The notes under the pieces are model-generated. The model did no database searches. It saw only the letters and a list, made by a program, of their open reading frames with translations, and was not told the DNA's origin. Positions 54,417-63,473 of a DNA stretch of 64,000 bases are shown piece after piece. Every line of letters begins with the position of its first letter. Within the stretch, counting starts at the first letter, position 1. This DNA comes from Streptomyces sp. NBC_01498 (GTDB lineage: Bacteria; Actinomycetota; Actinomycetes; Streptomycetales; Streptomycetaceae), in contig NZ_CP109598.1 of assembly GCF_036327775.1 (NCBI RefSeq), positions 4,531,001 to 4,595,000 on the forward strand. Reading direction: 5' to 3'. Made by a program: the position numbers and the translations under genes.

Positions 54417-55790
54417 GTGGCCGACTTGGGCCAGATCGTGAAGGCGTACGACGTACGTGGCGTGTACCCGGACCAGCTGGACGACCGGCTCGCCGAGCTG
54501 TTCGGGGCGGCCTTCGTGGAGGTCACGGGCGCCGCGGCGATCGTCGTCGGTCACGACATGCGGCCCTCCTCGCCCCACCTGGCCGCGAGTTTCGCGAAGG
54601 GCGCCGTCCGGCGGGGCGCGGACGCCACGCTGATCGGGCTCTGCTCGACCGACCAGCTCTACTACGCGAGCGGGGCGCTGGATCTGCCGGGCGCGATGTT
54701 CACCGCCTCGCACAACCCAGCGCGGTACAACGGCATCAAGATGTGCCGCGCGGGCGCCGCGCCGGTGGGGCAGGACACCGGCCTGGCGGAGATCCGCGCG
54801 CTGGCCGAGACCTGGCTGGCCGACGGCGCCCCGCCCCCGGAGACGGCGGGAAAGCCGGGGGCGGCGGGGACGATCACGCGGCGGGACACGCTGAAGGACT
54901 ACGCGGCCCATCTGCTCTCCCTGGTCGAGCTCTCCGCGAACCGTCCGCTGAAGGTCGTCGTCGACGCCGGGAACGGCATGGGGGGCCACACGGTCCCCAC
55001 GGTCTTCGCCGGACTGCCGGTCGACCTCGTCCCGATGTACTTCGAACTGGACGGCACATTCCCCAATCACGAGGCCAACCCGCTGGACCCGGCCAACATC
55101 GTGGACCTCCAGGCCCGCGTGCTCGCCGAAGGCGCGGACCTGGGGCTGGCGTTCGACGGTGACGCGGACCGCTGCTTCGTCGTCGACGAGCGGGGGAGGG
55201 GCGTGTCCCCGTCGGCGATCACCGCACTCGTCGCGGAGCGCGAACTCGCCAAGCACCCCGGCGGAATGGTGATCCACAACCTCATCACCTCCTGGTCGGT
55301 CCCCGAGGTCGTCCGCGAGCACGGCGGCACGCCGGTCCGTACACGCGTCGGCCACTCCTTCATCAAGGCGGAGATGGCCCGCACCGGCGCGATCTTCGGC
55401 GGCGAGCACTCGGCCCACTACTACTTCCGCGAGTTCTGGAACGCGGACACCGGCATGCTCGCCGCCCTCCATGTCCTGGCCGCGCTCGGCGGCCAGAGCG
55501 GTCCACTGTCGGAACTCCTCGCCTCCTACGACCGGTACGTCGGCTCCGGCGAGATTAACTCCACGGTGGACGACCAGACCGCCCGGGTGGCCGCCGTACG
55601 CGACGCCTTCACCGACCGACAGGGCGTCACGATCGACGAGCTGGACGGCCTGACGGTGACCACCCCCGACTGGTGGTTCAACGTCCGCGCCTCCAACACC
55701 GAGCCCCTGCTGCGCCTCAACGTCGAGGCCCGCGACGAACCGACGATGTCCAAGATCCGCGACGAAGCCCTCACCCTGATCCGCACCTGA
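54417..55790 (+). CDS. manB: Phosphomannomutase/phosphoglucomutase
   Basis: This 457-residue alpha-D-phosphohexomutase converts mannose-6-phosphate to mannose-1-phosphate. The phospho-Ser loop is TASHNPARYNGIK, the metal loop is AFDGDADRCFVVD, the sugar loop is GGEHSAHYYFRE and the phosphate loop is RASNTEPLLRLN. I chose the GTG at 54417 because AGGAGGG ends six bases before it; a GTG at 54411 has no spacing. It joins manA (58569) and the guanylyltransferase (39039) in GDP-mannose supply. Confidence 0.94.
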   Translation: MADLGQIVKAYDVRGVYPDQLDDRLAELFGAAFVEVTGAAAIVVGHDMRPSSPHLAASFAKGAVRRGADATLIGLCSTDQLYYASGALDLPGAMFTASHNPARYNGIKMCRAGAAPVGQDTGLAEIRALAETWLADGAPPPETAGKPGAAGTITRRDTLKDYAAHLLSLVELSANRPLKVVVDAGNGMGGHTVPTVFAGLPVDLVPMYFELDGTFPNHEANPLDPANIVDLQARVLAEGADLGLAFDGDADRCFVVDERGRGVSPSAITALVAERELAKHPGGMVIHNLITSWSVPEVVREHGGTPVRTRVGHSFIKAEMARTGAIFGGEHSAHYYFREFWNADTGMLAALHVLAALGGQSGPLSELLASYDRYVGSGEINSTVDDQTARVAAVRDAFTDRQGVTIDELDGLTVTTPDWWFNVRASNTEPLLRLNVEARDEPTMSKIRDEALTLIRT

Positions 55791-56108
55791 TCCGGGGTAG
55801 GTGCGGGTGCTGTACGCGTACGGGCGGGCGTGTGGCGTGTGGCGGGCGGCGCAGGGCGTCGGGCAATCGGGTGCGGGGTGCGGGGTGCGGGGCGTCGGGG
55901 TCGCCGCGCGCCGTGGTGACTTGTTCACGGCGTCCGCTGTGCGGCTTGTTGCTCCGCCGGCTGGACAGGCCGGGGGTCTCGTCGGGGGCCGGGGCTTTGG
56001 TCCGGGTCCTTCTGGCCTCGGGTCGGGCCCGAGACCGGAATCCCAGGGGCCTGGCGCACGTGTGGTCCGGGGCCAGGTTGAGCATGCCACGGCTGCGAGT
56101 GGGAGCAC
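55791..56108. other. Gap between manB and the lipoprotein remnant
   Basis: About 320 bases with repeated GGGGTGC/GCGGGGT words near 55870-55890 and no recognised gene. Confidence 0.4.
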
Positions 56109-56514
56109 GTGAGGAAACGGCGTCGCCCGGGTCCTCGGCGCTGCGCTGCTCACGGGACTTGCTGCCTGCAATTCGCAGGAGCCCCCGGTCGATCCCGAGT
56201 CCGCCGACCGCCCGAAAGACCGCCACGCTCATCACCGGCGGCGCCCCCGGCCCCGCCGAGGACCCGGGCGACGCGGAGCCCGCAGGACCGCGCAACACCC
56301 TGCCCTGACCGGCCGGACACTCCAGGCCGCCCAGGACGCGGCGCAGGCGGCCGGGTTCTACGGCCTCACGTCCTCCGACGCGACCGGCGCCGGACGCGCC
56401 CAACTCCTCGACCGGAACTGGCAGGTGTGCTTCCGGACCCCGGCCGCCGGCTCGCGCCCGACGGACACCGTCGTCGACTTCGGCACGGTCAAGACCGAGG
56501 AATCCTGCCCGTGA
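56109..56514 (+). pseudogene. Lipoprotein with PASTA-like domain, broken by frameshifts
   Basis: A GTG at 56109 behind GGGAG starts RKRRRPG. One base later the frame reads VLGAALLTGLAACNSQEPP, a lipobox with its Cys. Another frame then gives KTATLITGGAPGPAEDPGDA, and a third change returns to LTGRTLQAAQDAAQAAGFYG and LLDRNWQVCFRTPAAG, to the stop. Three indels are needed: extra G near 56129, extra A near 56216, one base lost near 56305. All fall in short base runs, so sequencing error is as possible as decay. Confidence 0.65.
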
Positions 56515-56680
56515 CGTGAGACTCACGGTCGGGAGTCGCGGTCACCGGCCTCGGCACCGCAGGCCCCCGCCCTCACCTCCCCCTGCGCCGCCGCACCCAT
56601 GAGGCCCGGCACACGACCGGTCACGGCATGGACGTTTCCCACGCTCCCCCTCGGCGCACGGTGGGGTGGCCTTGGAGTGC

Positions 56681-56712
56681 CGGGGCGTGCCCCGGTCCCG
56701 GGAAGGGGCGGG
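56681..56712 (+). repeat. Streptomyces intergenic hairpin-plus-tail repeat, copy 2
   Basis: CGGGGC and GCCCCG form a small hairpin, followed by GGGAAGGGGCGGG at 56700-56712, as in the copy at 40497-40531. Confidence 0.65.
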
Positions 56713-56856
56713 CGCGGCGCGTGCGGTTCGGCACCTTGGGCCCGGCTCCCCGGCGCACCCCGGAGTCGGCCGCACCTCACACCCCGGCGGTAGGCTGACG
56801 TGGCCCGATCCGCACCACCCCGACCGCCTCAGCTCGCTCGAAGGGACACCCACCAC

Positions 56857-57039
56857 ATGCCGCTCGAAGCCGGCCTCCTGGAGATCCTCGCCTGCCCGGC
56901 CTGCCACGCGCCGCTCAGCGACCACACCACCGCCGAGAACCCCGAGCTGATCTGCACCGGCGAGGACTGCGGCCTTGCCTACCCGGTCCGGGACGACATC
57001 CCCGTACTCCTCGTGGACGAGGCCCGCCGCCCCGCCTGA
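56857..57039 (+). CDS. Trm112 family zinc-binding protein
   Basis: This 60-residue protein has the short Trm112-like fold. It shows [14 protein letters not shown] (CxxC), [20 protein letters not shown] and an acidic end. Four Cys can hold a zinc. Eukaryotic Trm112 activates methyltransferases; bacterial members often lie next to manB/manA-type genes in actinobacteria, as here. GAAGGG precedes the ATG. Confidence 0.9.
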   Translation: MPLEAGLLEILACPACHAPLSDHTTAENPELICTGEDCGLAYPVRDDIPVLLVDEARRPA

Positions 57040-57151
57040 AGCACCTCCGCCCCATCGCTCGACGAAACAAACGCCACAACGCACCAGCCCCGCCAACGCC
57101 CGTGCTCCACGCGCCACCCACGGCGCCCGGCGATCGGAGACCCACCCCGCC

Positions 57152-58288
57152 ATGCTCGACGAGTCCTTGCTCGACGCGCCCGAGGCGCTGGCCCGCGTCG
57201 ACCACCGTGGGCTGCTGCTCGGCGCAGCGGAGGCCGGGGCCCGCGTGCGTACCGCTGTCCGGCACGCGGCCGAAGCGGGCATCGGGCAGCTCAACCCGGA
57301 GGGGCGCCCCCGAGCCGTGCTGTTCGCGGGCTCCGGCACAGCCGCCCTCGGTGTGGCCGACCTGCTCGGCGCGCTCGCCGGCGCCGCCGCACCCGTCACT
57401 CTCCTTCGTCCGACCGGCGTCGCCCCGGCCGCCGGTGCCCTGCGCTGGGCGCTCCCCGGCTGGGCCGGCCCGGTCGACCTCCTCCTGATCGCCACGACCG
57501 ACGGCGGCGAACCCGGCCTCGCCCTCCTCGCCGAGCAGGCGTACCGCCGTGGCTGCACCGTCGTCGCCGTCACCCCGCGCCACTCCCCGCTCAGCGACGC
57601 CGTCGACAGCACGCACGGTCTCGCCGTGCCCATGGCACCCACTCCGCAGGAGCAGTACGAGGAGATCCAGGCCGCGAGCCCGGGTGCTCTCTGGGCCCTC
57701 TTCACCCCCCTTCTCTCCCTTCTTGACCGTCTCGGACTGCTCAGCGCCTCGGCCGAGACACTTCAGTCGGTCGCCGACCGCCTCGACAGCACGGCGGAAC
57801 GCTGCGGCCCGGCCATCGCGACGTACAGCAACCCGGCCAAGACCCTCGCCGCCGAACTCGCCGACAACCTTCCTCTCATCTGGACGGAAGGCACGGCCGC
57901 AGCCCCCGTAGGACGCCGCTTCGCGTCCGTGCTGGCCGAGCTGTCCGGCCGCCCCGCGCTCACGGCCGAACTCCCCGGCGCCCTGCCCGCCCACGGTCTT
58001 CTCCTCGGCGGAGACTTCGCCGGCGGCGCCGCGGACCCCGACGACTTCTTCCGCGACCGCGTCGAGGAGCCCCAAGCCCTGCGGGCCCGTGTGGTCCTGC
58101 TCCGCGACCGCCCCGTCGGCGGACTGACGGCGGCCCCTGCCGCCCGCGAACTCGCCCTCAGCCATGAGACGGCCATCAGCGAACTCGAACCGCAGGAGGG
58201 CAGCGAACTCGAATCCCTCGCGGAACTCGTAGCCGTCACCGACTTCGCGGCCGTCTATCTGGCTCTCGCCTCGGGCAGCCGCACATGA
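57152..58288 (+). CDS. SIS-domain protein with PGI/PMI-type C-terminus
   Basis: This 378-residue protein combines an N-terminal sugar isomerase (SIS) domain (about 55-200) with a bacterial PGI/PMI C-terminal domain (about 215-378). SIS landmarks are AVLFAGSGTAALGVADLL and DLLLIATTDGGEPGL. The second part shows TYSNPAKTLAAELADNLPLI. It probably interconverts glucose-6- or mannose-6-phosphate with fructose-6-phosphate, but the first SIS motif lacks the usual Ser-x-Ser and activity is uncertain. It lies between Trm112 and manA on the same strand. Confidence 0.85.
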   Translation: MLDESLLDAPEALARVDHRGLLLGAAEAGARVRTAVRHAAEAGIGQLNPEGRPRAVLFAGSGTAALGVADLLGALAGAAAPVTLLRPTGVAPAAGALRWALPGWAGPVDLLLIATTDGGEPGLALLAEQAYRRGCTVVAVTPRHSPLSDAVDSTHGLAVPMAPTPQEQYEEIQAASPGALWALFTPLLSLLDRLGLLSASAETLQSVADRLDSTAERCGPAIATYSNPAKTLAAELADNLPLIWTEGTAAAPVGRRFASVLAELSGRPALTAELPGALPAHGLLLGGDFAGGAADPDDFFRDRVEEPQALRARVVLLRDRPVGGLTAAPAARELALSHETAISELEPQEGSELESLAELVAVTDFAAVYLALASGSRT

Positions 58289-58530
58289 TCCCGACCGGCT
58301 GCCGGGACCGCCCTCAGCGTTCAACCCCACGCTGACCGCACCTCACCTGCCCGCGATACCTTCCACCGGCACCGGCACCGGCACCGCCCGCCCCGCGACG
58401 CCGCGCCCACCGCACCCCGGCGCACCCACCACCTCCGCCGTCACCACGCCACACCTCGCATCACCCCACACTCCGCCGTCACCACCTCGCCCCACCCGTC
58501 GCCCGTGCCCCGCGCCCCGCACTCCGCCCG

Positions 58531-58555
58531 CGCCACGCCACGCCACGCCACGCCA
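58531..58555. repeat. CGCCA x5 tandem repeat before manA
   Basis: Five exact 5-base units end 13 bases before the manA ATG, just upstream of AAGGA. The rest of the gap from 58289 is C/A-rich low-complexity DNA without a gene. Confidence 0.85.
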
Positions 58556-58568
58556 CAAGGAAGCACCC

Positions 58569-59738
58569 ATGGACCGCCTCTCCAACACCGTGCGCCCCTA
58601 CGCCTGGGGTTCCACGACCCTCATCCCGGAACTGCTCGGCACCGCCCCCACCGGCGAGCCCCAGGCCGAGATGTGGATGGGCGCCCACCCCGGGGCCCCG
58701 TCCCGCGTGAATCGATCCACCACCCCCCTCGAACACCCCCTCTCCGATGTCATCGCGGCTGCCCCCGAGGCGGAACTCGGTGCCCCCACCGTCAGCAAAT
58801 TCGGCCCACGTCTTCCCTTCCTGCTCAAACTCCTCGCGGCCGGCGCCCCCCTCTCCCTTCAGGTCCACCCCAACCCCGGCCAGGCGAGGGAGGGTTACGC
58901 GGCAGAGGAATCCCAGGGCGTCCCCATCGACGCGCCCTACCGCAACTACAAGGACACCAACCACAAGCCCGAACTCGTCTGCGCCCTCACCCCCTTCGAC
59001 GGACTCTGTGGCTTCCGCGCCCCCGCCGAGACGGCCGACCTCCTCGCCCGCCTCGACGTCGACTCGCTCAAGCCGTACGTGGACCTCCTGCACGCACACC
59101 CCGAGGAGGCCGCGCTGCGCGAAGTCCTCACCGCCGTGCTGACCGCCGACCCCGACGAGATGTCCCACACGGTTCATTCCTCCGCCGAAGCCGCAGCACG
59201 CCTCGGTGGCGAGTACTCGCCATATGTATCGATTGCCCGGCACTACCCGGGCGACCCGGGCGTCATCGCGGCCATGCTGCTCAACCACGTACAACTCCAG
59301 CCCGGAGAAGCTCTCTTCCTCGGCGCGGGCGTCCCGCACGCGTATCTGAACGGCCTCGGCGTCGAGATCATGGCCAACTCGGACAACGTCCTCCGCTGCG
59401 GCCTCACCCCCAAACACGTCGACGTGCCGGAACTGCTCCGCATCGTGCGCTTCGAAGCCACCGACCCCGCCGTGCTGCGCCCCGAGGCGTCGTCGTCCGG
59501 TGAGGAGCTGTACGACACCCCGATCGACGAGTTCCGCCTCTCCCGGTACGTCCTCGCGCCCGGTGCGACGCCTCGCGAACTCACCGTCGGCACACCCCAG
59601 ATCCTGCTCTGCACCGAGGGCACACCACGCGCCAACGACATCGACCTCGCGCCGGGGGGTTCCGTCTTCGTCCCCGCGGGCGAAAAGACCGAACTGACCG
59701 GTTCGGGAACGATCTACCGCGCCACCGTCGTCGCCTGA
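58569..59738 (+). CDS. manA: Mannose-6-phosphate isomerase, class I
   Basis: This 389-residue zinc enzyme interconverts fructose-6- and mannose-6-phosphate. Landmarks are VRPYAWGSTTLIPELLG, PFLLKLLAAGAPLSLQVHPN (zinc ligands in QVH), NHKPELVCALTPFDGLCGF (Glu) and ALFLGAGVPHAYLNGLGVEI (His). AAGGA lies before the ATG. With manB and the guanylyltransferase it supplies GDP-mannose. Confidence 0.94.
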   Translation: MDRLSNTVRPYAWGSTTLIPELLGTAPTGEPQAEMWMGAHPGAPSRVNRSTTPLEHPLSDVIAAAPEAELGAPTVSKFGPRLPFLLKLLAAGAPLSLQVHPNPGQAREGYAAEESQGVPIDAPYRNYKDTNHKPELVCALTPFDGLCGFRAPAETADLLARLDVDSLKPYVDLLHAHPEEAALREVLTAVLTADPDEMSHTVHSSAEAAARLGGEYSPYVSIARHYPGDPGVIAAMLLNHVQLQPGEALFLGAGVPHAYLNGLGVEIMANSDNVLRCGLTPKHVDVPELLRIVRFEATDPAVLRPEASSSGEELYDTPIDEFRLSRYVLAPGATPRELTVGTPQILLCTEGTPRANDIDLAPGGSVFVPAGEKTELTGSGTIYRATVVA

Positions 59739-59836
59739 ACCCGCGCTCCGCTTACGGCCCGTCCCGGCGGCTGCAACAATGACCCGCCGTACCGCGGTTC
59801 CAGGGCCGCAGACCGAGGAAGGGAACCACCGCACCC

Positions 59837-60868
59837 ATGAGCGCGTCAGGCGGAACCAAGGCGATCGTGGCGGCGCTCGCCGCCAACCTAGCGATCGCAG
59901 TAGCCAAGTTCGTGGCGTTCCTCTTCAGTGGTTCGTCCTCGATGCTCGCGGAGAGCGTGCACTCCCTCGCCGACTCCGGCAATCAGGGGCTGCTGCTCCT
60001 GGGCGGCAAGAAGGCCAAGCGGGAGGCGACCCCGGAGCATCCCTTCGGATACGGCCGCGAGCGTTACATCTACGCGTTCCTCGTCTCCATCGTGCTCTTC
60101 TCGGTCGGCGGCATGTTCGCCATCTACGAGGGCTACGAGAAGATCAAGCACCCGCACGAGATCGAAGCCTGGTACTGGCCGGTCGGCGTCCTCGTCTTCG
60201 CGATCATCGCCGAGACCTTCTCGTTCCGTACGGCCATCAAGGAGTCCAACGCCACCCGGGGCAAGCGTTCGTGGAAGGAGTTCATCCGGCACTCCAAGGC
60301 TCCCGAACTCCCGGTCGTCCTGCTGGAGGACCTCGGCGCGCTGGTGGGCCTGATCCTCGCGCTCGTCGGCGTGAGTCTGGCCCTCGCCACGGGCGACGGA
60401 GTGTGGGACGGCATCGGCACCCTCTGCATCGGCATCCTGCTGATCGTGATCGCGATGGTCCTGGCGGCCGAGACCAAGTCCCTCCTGCTCGGCGAGTCCG
60501 CCGGGCTGGAGGACGTGACGAAGATCAAGGACGCGATGGTCGACGGCGACGTCGTCACCGGCATCATCCACATGCGCACCCTCCACCTCGGCCCCGAGGA
60601 ACTGCTGGTCGCCGCCAAGATCGCGGTCCGGCACGACGACACGGCGGCAGAGGTCGCGCACGCGATCAACGCCGCCGAGACCCGGATCCGCGAGGCGGTC
60701 CCGATCGCCCGGGTGATCTACCTGGAGCCGGACATCTACAGCGAAGCGGCAGCGGCGGCGGGCACCAACCCGGCCAAGTCGCCGGGCGCGACGGACTCCG
60801 AGCCGACATCGGAGGCGACACCCGAGCCGGGCGCCGAGCCGACCTCCCAGGCGGACAACGACCACTGA
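59837..60868 (+). CDS. Cation diffusion facilitator family transporter
   Basis: This 343-residue membrane protein has six predicted helices and the CDF motif SSSMLAESVHSLADSGNQ in helix 2. HPFGYGRERYIYAFLVSIVL follows. Asp residues in LLEDLGALVGLILAL fit the second metal site in helix 5. A cytoplasmic ferredoxin-like domain (about 210-300) and a charged tail rich in Glu, Pro and Ser end the protein. It exports Zn2+ or a similar metal in exchange for protons; the metal is not certain. Confidence 0.92.
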   Translation: MSASGGTKAIVAALAANLAIAVAKFVAFLFSGSSSMLAESVHSLADSGNQGLLLLGGKKAKREATPEHPFGYGRERYIYAFLVSIVLFSVGGMFAIYEGYEKIKHPHEIEAWYWPVGVLVFAIIAETFSFRTAIKESNATRGKRSWKEFIRHSKAPELPVVLLEDLGALVGLILALVGVSLALATGDGVWDGIGTLCIGILLIVIAMVLAAETKSLLLGESAGLEDVTKIKDAMVDGDVVTGIIHMRTLHLGPEELLVAAKIAVRHDDTAAEVAHAINAAETRIREAVPIARVIYLEPDIYSEAAAAAGTNPAKSPGATDSEPTSEATPEPGAEPTSQADNDH

Positions 60869-60881
60869 CCGTCTGCTCGTA

Positions 60882-60928
60882 TCCGTACGGAGGCCCCGGC
60901 GCACCCCGCGTCGGGGCCTCCGTACGGA
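60882..60928. terminator. Terminator after the CDF gene
   Basis: A perfect 17-base stem (60882-60898 with 60912-60928) and a 13-base loop lie 13 bases after the stop. Confidence 0.85.
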
Positions 60929-61210
60929 CGGGCCGCGAAGTCCTGAAGGTCCGAATTGGTCTCCGTCTCGAATCAGCCGCTCAAGGGGTCCGTCCTCCGG
61001 TGCACTGTGGGGCCGCTGGGCCGATCGGTGTAGATTCGTCAGCAGAGCCAGACGTCGCTGCTGATGGCGGTCGGGCGGTCTGCGGCGCGGACCGGCCGAG
61101 GGAGAGAGGGCCTCCGACGGACTGCGTTGCGTACGTCCGGGCATTCCTATGCCCGCCGCCGCACTGTCAGCCGTACCCACCCTCGACCCCTTCACGAGGA
61201 GCAGCTCGAT

Positions 61211-62668
61211 ATGACGACTGTCGCCAACCGGCAGGACTTCAAGGTCGCCGATCTCTCGCTTGCCGAGTTCGGCCGCAAGGAGATCACCCTCGCCGAGCAC
61301 GAGATGCCCGGCCTGATGTCGATCCGCAGGGAATACGCCGAGGCACAGCCCCTCGCCGGCGCCCGCGTCACCGGCTCCCTGCACATGACCGTGCAGACGG
61401 CCGTCCTCATCGAGACGCTGGTCGCGCTCGGCGCCGACGTCCGCTGGGCGTCCTGCAACATCTTCTCCACCCAGGACCACGCGGCCGCCGCCATCGCCGT
61501 CGGCCCGAACGGCACCCCCGAGAACCCGCAGGGTGTCCCGGTCTTCGCCTGGAAGGGCGAGACGCTCGAAGAGTACTGGTGGTGCACGGAGCAGGCCCTG
61601 ACCTGGCCCAACTCGTCCACCGGCGGCCCCAACATGATCCTGGACGACGGTGGCGACGCCACGCTGCTCGTCCACAAGGGCGTCGAGTTCGAGAAGGCCG
61701 GCGCGGCCCCCGACCCGGCCACGGCGGACAGCGAGGAGTACGGCTACATCCTTCGTCTCCTCAACCGCACCCTCACCGAGAACCCGCAGAAGTGGACGCT
61801 CCTGGCGTCCGAGATCCGCGGCGTCACGGAGGAGACCACGACCGGTGTCCACCGTCTCTACGAGATGCACCGTGACAGCACCCTTCTCTTCCCGGCGATC
61901 AACGTCAACGACGCCGTGACCAAGTCGAAGTTCGACAACAAGTACGGCTGCCGCCACTCCCTGATCGACGGCATCAACCGCGCCACCGACGTCCTGATCG
62001 GCGGCAAGGTCGCCGTGGTCTTCGGCTACGGCGACGTGGGCAAGGGCTGCGCGGAGTCGCTGCGCGGCCAGGGCGCCCGCGTGATCATCACGGAGATCGA
62101 CCCGATCTGCGCGCTCCAGGCGGCCATGGACGGCTACCAGGTCTCGACGCTGGACGACGTGGTCGGCATCGCCGACATCTTCGTCACCACGACCGGCAAC
62201 AAGGACATCATCATGGCCGCGGACATGGCCAAGATGAAGCACCAGGCGATCGTCGGGAACATCGGCCACTTCGACAACGAGATCGACATGGCCGGCCTCG
62301 CGAAGACTCCCGGCATCGTCAAGGACGAGGTCAAGCCGCAGGTGCACACCTGGACGTTCCCCGACGGCAAGGTGCTGATCGTGCTGTCCGAGGGCCGTCT
62401 GCTCAACCTCGGCAACGCGACCGGGCACCCCTCCTTCGTGATGTCCAACTCGTTCGCGGACCAGACGCTGGCCCAGATCGAGCTCTTCACCAAGCCGGAG
62501 GAGTACCCGACCAACGTCTACGTGCTGCCCAAGCACCTGGACGAGAAGGTCGCCCGCCTCCACCTCGACGCGCTCGGCGTGAAGCTCACGACACTGCGCC
62601 CCGAGCAGGCCGCGTACATCGGCGTGACGGTGGAAGGCCCGTACAAGCCGGACCACTACCGCTACTGA
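61211..62668 (+). CDS. sahH: Adenosylhomocysteinase
   Basis: This 485-residue enzyme splits S-adenosylhomocysteine to adenosine and homocysteine and so keeps methylation running. Motifs are [31 protein letters not shown], the NAD loop [16 protein letters not shown] and the C-terminal KPDHYRY. The ATG at 61211 follows GAGGAG nine bases upstream. The 5' gap of about 280 bases contains a 7-base hairpin (TCAGCAG with CTGCTGA) near 61040-61065 but no riboswitch that I can recognise. Confidence 0.96.
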   Translation: MTTVANRQDFKVADLSLAEFGRKEITLAEHEMPGLMSIRREYAEAQPLAGARVTGSLHMTVQTAVLIETLVALGADVRWASCNIFSTQDHAAAAIAVGPNGTPENPQGVPVFAWKGETLEEYWWCTEQALTWPNSSTGGPNMILDDGGDATLLVHKGVEFEKAGAAPDPATADSEEYGYILRLLNRTLTENPQKWTLLASEIRGVTEETTTGVHRLYEMHRDSTLLFPAINVNDAVTKSKFDNKYGCRHSLIDGINRATDVLIGGKVAVVFGYGDVGKGCAESLRGQGARVIITEIDPICALQAAMDGYQVSTLDDVVGIADIFVTTTGNKDIIMAADMAKMKHQAIVGNIGHFDNEIDMAGLAKTPGIVKDEVKPQVHTWTFPDGKVLIVLSEGRLLNLGNATGHPSFVMSNSFADQTLAQIELFTKPEEYPTNVYVLPKHLDEKVARLHLDALGVKLTTLRPEQAAYIGVTVEGPYKPDHYRY

Positions 62669-62703
62669 TGACTCAGCGGCACCGTTGACACCAGCGGTAC
62701 GGA

Positions 62704-62736
62704 CAGGCCCCCCACACCCCCGTGTTGGGGGGCCTG
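62704..62736 (+). terminator. Terminator after sahH
   Basis: An 11-base stem (62704-62714 with 62726-62736) is followed by CCCCGCTTTCC, a short pyrimidine-rich tail. Confidence 0.85.
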
Positions 62737-62852
62737 CCCCGCTTTCCGGCTCCTGGCCCGACCGGCTACCGGCCCAGGTGGCCCGTGTGTACGCGGGCAA
62801 CATCCCGTGCGTTCTCACGCACCGCCCCGAGGACACCGAAGGAATCACGCAC

Positions 62853-63467
62853 ATGCCCCGCGGCCGCTACTCACTCCACGACCCGCACGACCGCACCCCC
62901 CTCGGCGAAGAACACTTCCACTGCGCGCCGGGGCCCTCGGGCTGGCGATACGTCTCCCAGACCACCGCTCCCTCGGGAGACCACGCCGGCTCCGTCGACC
63001 TCACTCTCGACGAACTCGGCCGCCCCATCCGGCTCGAACTGCACGCCGCGAGCTGGCGGGTGCGTGCCGCCGCCCTCGACGGCGTCACCTGGGTCCGCAC
63101 CGATCCCTCCGGCGCCGAGGCGATCGAAGGCAACGCCCCCGCCCATGCCTTCACCGGTATGTCCCCCGCCTTCCTTGTCGCCCTCACGCGTCTGCTGCGT
63201 CTCACCGCCGCTTCACCCCCGACCCGAGTCCGTCTCGTCGCCTTCACGCACCCTGTCCTCGCCCCCCGCACACTCGACCAGTCCTGGGCACTGGTGAGAA
63301 GTGAAGCGCATGCCACTGACAATGGCCCCCTGAACGTGGACGAGTACCAGGTCAGCGCCCTGGACACCGGCGAACGGCACACTGTTCACATCAGCGGCGA
63401 CGTGGTCGTGGCAGCGCCTGGCATCGAGCTCGAAGATCTCGAAACCCCGCCGTCGGCGCTGCCCTGA
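62853..63467 (+). CDS. Conserved protein of unknown function
   Basis: This 204-residue protein starts at an ATG behind GAAGGAATC. It is beta-rich: GRYSLHDPHDRTPLGEEHFH, WRYVSQTTAP, GSVDLTLDELGRPIRLEL and a late VNVDEYQ-like segment (NVDEYQVSALDTGERHTVHI). No signal peptide, helix bundle or catalytic motif stands out. It follows the sahH terminator and so is a separate transcript. I recall similar proteins in other Streptomyces at this place but know no function. Confidence 0.75.
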   Translation: MPRGRYSLHDPHDRTPLGEEHFHCAPGPSGWRYVSQTTAPSGDHAGSVDLTLDELGRPIRLELHAASWRVRAAALDGVTWVRTDPSGAEAIEGNAPAHAFTGMSPAFLVALTRLLRLTAASPPTRVRLVAFTHPVLAPRTLDQSWALVRSEAHATDNGPLNVDEYQVSALDTGERHTVHISGDVVVAAPGIELEDLETPPSALP

Positions 63468-63473
63468 CGCTCC

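Noticed and set aside
60930..61210. SAH or SAM riboswitch in the sahH leader
   Set aside because: Only one short hairpin is visible and the conserved SAH riboswitch core is not found by eye. A covariance-model search would settle it.
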